The notes under the pieces were generated by a model. It did not search any database, had not been told where the DNA came from, and saw nothing but the letters and a program-made list of their open reading frames with translations. From NCBI GenBank assembly GCA_932521025.1, contig OW051469.1:1438398-1502397 (forward strand): DNA of 64,000 bases, written 5' to 3'. Positions within the stretch are counted from its first letter, which is position 1, and each line of letters opens with the position of its first letter. A program made the translations under genes and the position numbers. This document shows positions 60,764 through 64,000 of the stretch, one piece after another. This DNA comes from Oscheius onirici. Lineage: Eukaryota; Nematoda; Chromadorea; Rhabditida; Rhabditidae.

Positions 60764-63042
60764 ATATGATCCCTTTACTACTTCTATCAATAGCTAGCTG
60801 GTCACTGGCAGAAGATCAGCTGTTACTGTCTCAGGCGGTCAGACTCTTTCTTACGTCATAACCAATACGTTTTAGATATTCCGGCATGGAGCTCGGGCTC
60901 CAGTTTGGAGCTTTTCGTCGGAGGAGTCAAAGAACCACTTCTACAGGGGATTAGGAGAGCTGACTGACGTAAGAATAGTTGTTGATGGAAGAGGCGGCAG
61001 AGAGGGACTGAAAGACAGATGGAGAGACTATTTTCGTTGACTAAGTAACCTTGCAAGCTGTCAGCTTTTTTTCTACGACTTTTGGCAAAAAAAAATGAGG
61101 AAAAAAGGTAAATGAGACGCTGAAGAAGTAAAATTTATCGTTTCGAATTTCGGAAGTTTGAATTTGCGGCAAATCGTAAGCTTGAAATTGGCGCGGACTT
61201 CAAAATTCGCCCAATTTTGGTCGACAGACGGAAAGAAAGGCAAAAAGTTGGTGAAATTTCGACAAATTCAAACTGGAACATATTTGGTGTCATTCAAACC
61301 AGCTCGATGAGAAAAAGACACCAGTTACCTCCATTCCACTCAGAAATTATTTTTTCGACGAAAAAAATCGGGATTTATTTTTTAAATGCCGTTTTTTCAG
61401 TATCAAGTTTCTTTTTCTGTTTTTACTTCCTGACAGATATACGCCAACAAGACTAAGAGAGTGAGACAGAGACAGAAAGAAAGTTCAGGAGGGACTCCAA
61501 CAGTCTTACGACCTCGGTAAAGCTCTACGGGTGAGACTAGTCGACAACGGATTTCTAGACAAGCGATACCTTCCATCAGAGGTTAGTCAATAGTTACTGA
61601 CTGCTTTAATAAAAACTTTAGGCTTCCTTCTTGAGCAGTTTCAAATCGCGATGCATGATAACTGCTTCGACTTTGGGCAGTGCTCTCTTCGATTCCATCA
61701 AGTCTGTTCCCAATCAGGTCAATGTGCAAACTACCAGTCCGAACGAAGATTATGTAAGACGATTTGGTAAACTAGAAAAAGTCACTTTCAGCTTTGTGTC
61801 CCACAGACGTCTCTAACTCAACTGGACGAAATGTACAGCGTGGCTGGAGGACAGAGATACGACAACAAGACTATTGTAAGAGAATGAGACAGAGAGCTTT
61901 TTGTTCGGTATACAGTACTCAGGTATGGCAAACCTGGCCGGCCAGGTCGGCCCGGTTGGGTTTTGCGGCGGGCTGAAAAAATTCATTCCGCATTTTTTTC
62001 TGATTTTTTTTGTTTCCAAATACGTTCCCCGATTAGATCTAGTTTTGCCATCAGAAAAATTAGAAGAAAATCGAAAACTGACGACAAAAATGGAAGAAAA
62101 TGCGTTTTTTGACGAAATTCGGTAAAAATAGCAGTTTTGTCGCCTGTTTCTACGGATTATCTTAACCTGTTTTCAGAACGACCTAATGGACTTTGTTCTG
62201 AATAAATGGGCAGCCAATTCGACTTACTTCAAGGATAAAAGCAGACTGGAACATTTTGAGTCACTTCTCGTCGAGGTACCCTCCTTGATTTCAACTAAAC
62301 AATGTTCAGAAACCACTGGGACTTGTGGTTCCCAGCTGGTTCAACGAGGCGGCGGAGAAAGAAGCCGAAATGTTCAGATACAGAGTAAAAAAAATCTCTC
62401 TCAGACAGTCCTTTAACCTTTTTCAGGGAATGGCCTTTGTGACGGGAACGGCCGAGTTTGAGAACAAGAAGTGGATCAAGTGCCGAACTGGCTACCTCCT
62501 CTTTACCATTCTGAACAAGATTCGCAACAAAATGTACTGCGGAGACAAGTGCAGTGTCAGAAAGTTTTATGCCTATTCAACAGTGAGTTTGAAGAATAGG
62601 TCATTCAATTTATTTTGTAGCACGACTTTATGGTAATGGCCTTGTTAAACGCTCTGGGAGTTTTGGACGAGGCTCTTGAGGGAAGTGTCCCGAAATATAC
62701 TTCGACTATTTTGATTGAGCTATGGAAAACGGAGAAGGGACAGCATTATGTCAAAGTAGGGGTTTCCTAGATTTTTTTCCCGGAAGTTACAGGTCCTTTG
62801 GCGGAATCCCGGTCAGTCCTTTATCCCTCTGACACCGCACGTTCGCGGCTGTCTAAACGAGGAACACTGTCCGGCAGTCAACTTTACAAACTGCTGCAAG
62901 GAATTCGTTACGGACAATCCCAAAGAAGAATGTGTAAGTTCAAATGCCCTTTTTAATAATTTTGTTCTAGGGATCAAATGCTGCTTCCATGTCACTTCTC
63001 TCCGTTTTTTCAGTGCTGTCAATTTTTTGGAGATGCTGGTAA
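60764..63042 (+). CDS. Histidine acid phosphatase, secreted and probably GPI-anchored
   Basis: The first exon starts MIPLLLLSIASWSLAEDQLL (signal peptide). The next gives IFRHGARAPVW, the RHGxRxP catalytic motif. Then EGLQQSYDLGKALRVRLVDN, FLSSFKSRCMITASTLGSAL, LMDFVLNKWAANSTYFKDKS, LGLVVPSWFNEAAEKEAEMF, FEFENKKWIKCRTGYLLFTI-like sequence, and HDFMVMALLNALGVLDEAL with the HD proton donor. Cys-rich ELHCPAVNFTNCCKEF-type segments precede a last exon (from about 62973) encoding GSNAASMSLLSVFSVLSIFW and the stop at 63040-63042. That hydrophobic C-terminus looks like a GPI-attachment signal. AATAAA at about 63050 is a likely poly(A) signal. An intron at 61.0-61.46 kb carries a dispersed repeat. 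A second copy of this gene begins at 63772. Confidence 0.8.
61088..61270. repeat. Dispersed direct repeat, copy 1
   Basis: About 180 bp shared in the same orientation with 63079-63256: GAAATTGGCGCGGACTTCAA, AATTCGCCC.TTTTGGTCGAC and CGGAAAGAAAGGCAAAAAGT. This copy is in a phosphatase intron. Confidence 0.7.
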
Positions 63043-63771
63043 ACCGATTAATAAAAGAGTTTTATTCTTTCAAGTAAAAAAGATGAGGAAAAAAAGGTGA
63101 AAGAGACGATGAAGTTTTAATTTTTGAAGTTTGAATTCGCGGAAATTTGCAAACCGAGAAATTGGCGCGGACTTCAAAATTCGCCCATTTTTGGTCGACG
63201 GACGGAAAGAAAGGCAAAAAGTTGGTGAAATGTCAACAAATTCAAACCCATTCCACTTCATGGTTTCCACTATTCACAAGGTTTTCACTATTCACAACAA
63301 AAAGTCTTCCAAACTGTGGAACAAAAAAGCAATGTGAATAAAAGAGACAGAAAAAGTGTCTTTTCCTGTTCTCATTCCCTCTTCTTTCAGCTTTCCAGCT
63401 GCCTATTACTCTTTTCACACACCAGGCAATCACATCCACTTACTCCTGCTCTTTATGAGTCCACTTTTCTTTGAATGTCAGAAGCCTTTCTTTCTGATAA
63501 CCAGAAATCTAGGTAATCAGTCTTTTCCGTATCAAAAGTCTGTGCACACAGAAGACAAGCATAAAAGCTTGTCCATGTTTGTCAGCGGGGAGCAAACGTC
63601 AAAAACCAACCAAAACTTGTACAATTCTGATTGGATGAGAAGTTCTTTCATCTCTTGATTTTGTTCCCCGAATAGCTTTCTCCTAACTCAATTTCCTCAT
63701 AACCGATTTGAGCGCATATCGTATCCAATTCATTGAAGGAAATGTCCCTCAGTCTTTGACTCTTTCAGGGC
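63043..63771. other. Spacer between tandem acid phosphatase genes
   Basis: Contains the 3' UTR of the first gene and the second copy of the direct repeat (63079-63256). No exon supported before 63772. Confidence 0.5.
63079..63256. repeat. Dispersed direct repeat, copy 2
   Basis: Same orientation and high similarity to 61088-61270, here just downstream of the acid phosphatase stop codon. It also carries TTCAAACCCATTCCACTTCATGG at its end, absent from copy 1. Confidence 0.7.
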
Positions 63772-63840
63772 ATGTTTCTACTGATTTTTGCCTCGTTCCA
63801 GTCAGTTTTCTGTCAGGACAATCTCATCCTTTCTCAAGTG
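63772..63840 (+). CDS. First exon of a second histidine acid phosphatase (partial)
   Basis: ATG 63772 follows CTTTCAG closely and encodes a signal peptide, MFLLIFASFQSVFCQDNLIL followed by SQV, then a GTAAG donor at 63841. The layout and the LSQ ending parallel the first exon of the upstream phosphatase (EDQLLLSQA). The RHG exon should lie beyond the window, behind the MITE that starts at 63866. Confidence 0.6.
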
Positions 63841-63865
63841 GTAAGTTTTCAAAGAGACAGAGAGA

Positions 63866-64000
63866 TATGGTCTGTTCAAAAAGAAGAAGGATTACTGTAA
63901 GATTTTAGCCATTCTCTTCAAGACCCACTTAGCACGCAAAAGTTGGATACTCAGCTAACTAATTCGAAAGGTACGCAGTGAAAGTTATAATTTGTTGGCT
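63866..64000. mobile_element. TA-ended foldback MITE, 'TGTTCAAAA' family, copy d (cut by window end)
   Basis: Begins TATGGTCTGTTCAAAAAGAA like copy b and shares AGACCCACTTAGCACGC and TTGGATACTCAGC with it. The right arm lies outside the window. Confidence 0.7.

Overview
The window is animal nuclear DNA, almost certainly from a rhabditid-like nematode. Genes are split by many introns of about 40-60 bp with TTTCAG-type acceptors, several start codons sit directly behind an acceptor-like site (suggesting spliced-leader trans-splicing), and the gene content is nematode-like (TWK two-pore channel, full-length P-glycoprotein, FLD-1/TLC protein, F-box-like paralogs, His-acid phosphatase tandem). I found no rRNA, CRISPR array or prokaryotic feature. 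Exon models were read by hand from splice signals and family similarity; no alignment or search was run. Layout: 1-7778 has no gene I can support but holds several transposon-like inverted repeats. 7779-13237 (+) is a PTB-SH2 adaptor of Shc/SH2D5 type. 14244-26078 (-) carries PRRC1, RAB5IF and phospholipase D head to tail, possibly an operon-like cluster. 27604-29379 (-) is a secreted protein of unknown function. 31157-35443 (-) holds the most unusual locus: a transmembrane segment fused to a PP1-fold phosphatase domain that has lost most metal-binding and catalytic residues, preceded by secreted-looking exons that may form its ectodomain. 36582-39136 (+) is a TASK-type K2P channel. 39403-45613 (-) is a full P-glycoprotein. 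46392-48004 (-) is a small tail-anchored protein with two alternative last exons. 48269-56381 holds three F-box-like paralogs (two minus, one plus). 56482-57533 (+) is a TLC-domain lipid protein, 58007-59462 (+) the splicing factor WBP11, 60764-63042 (+) a GPI-anchored His-acid phosphatase, and a second copy starts at 63772 and leaves the window. The other dominant theme is non-autonomous DNA transposons: at least ten foldback or MITE-like families, several flanked by TA or by an 8-bp duplication, many inside introns. One family has two 218-bp copies that look identical, 15 kb apart. Best candidate for something undescribed: the membrane-anchored PP1 pseudophosphatase, which would be a receptor-like architecture if its upstream exons belong to it. 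Next are the mutually exclusive transmembrane last exons of the small gene at 46-48 kb and the homogenised 3' ends of two F-box-like paralogs.
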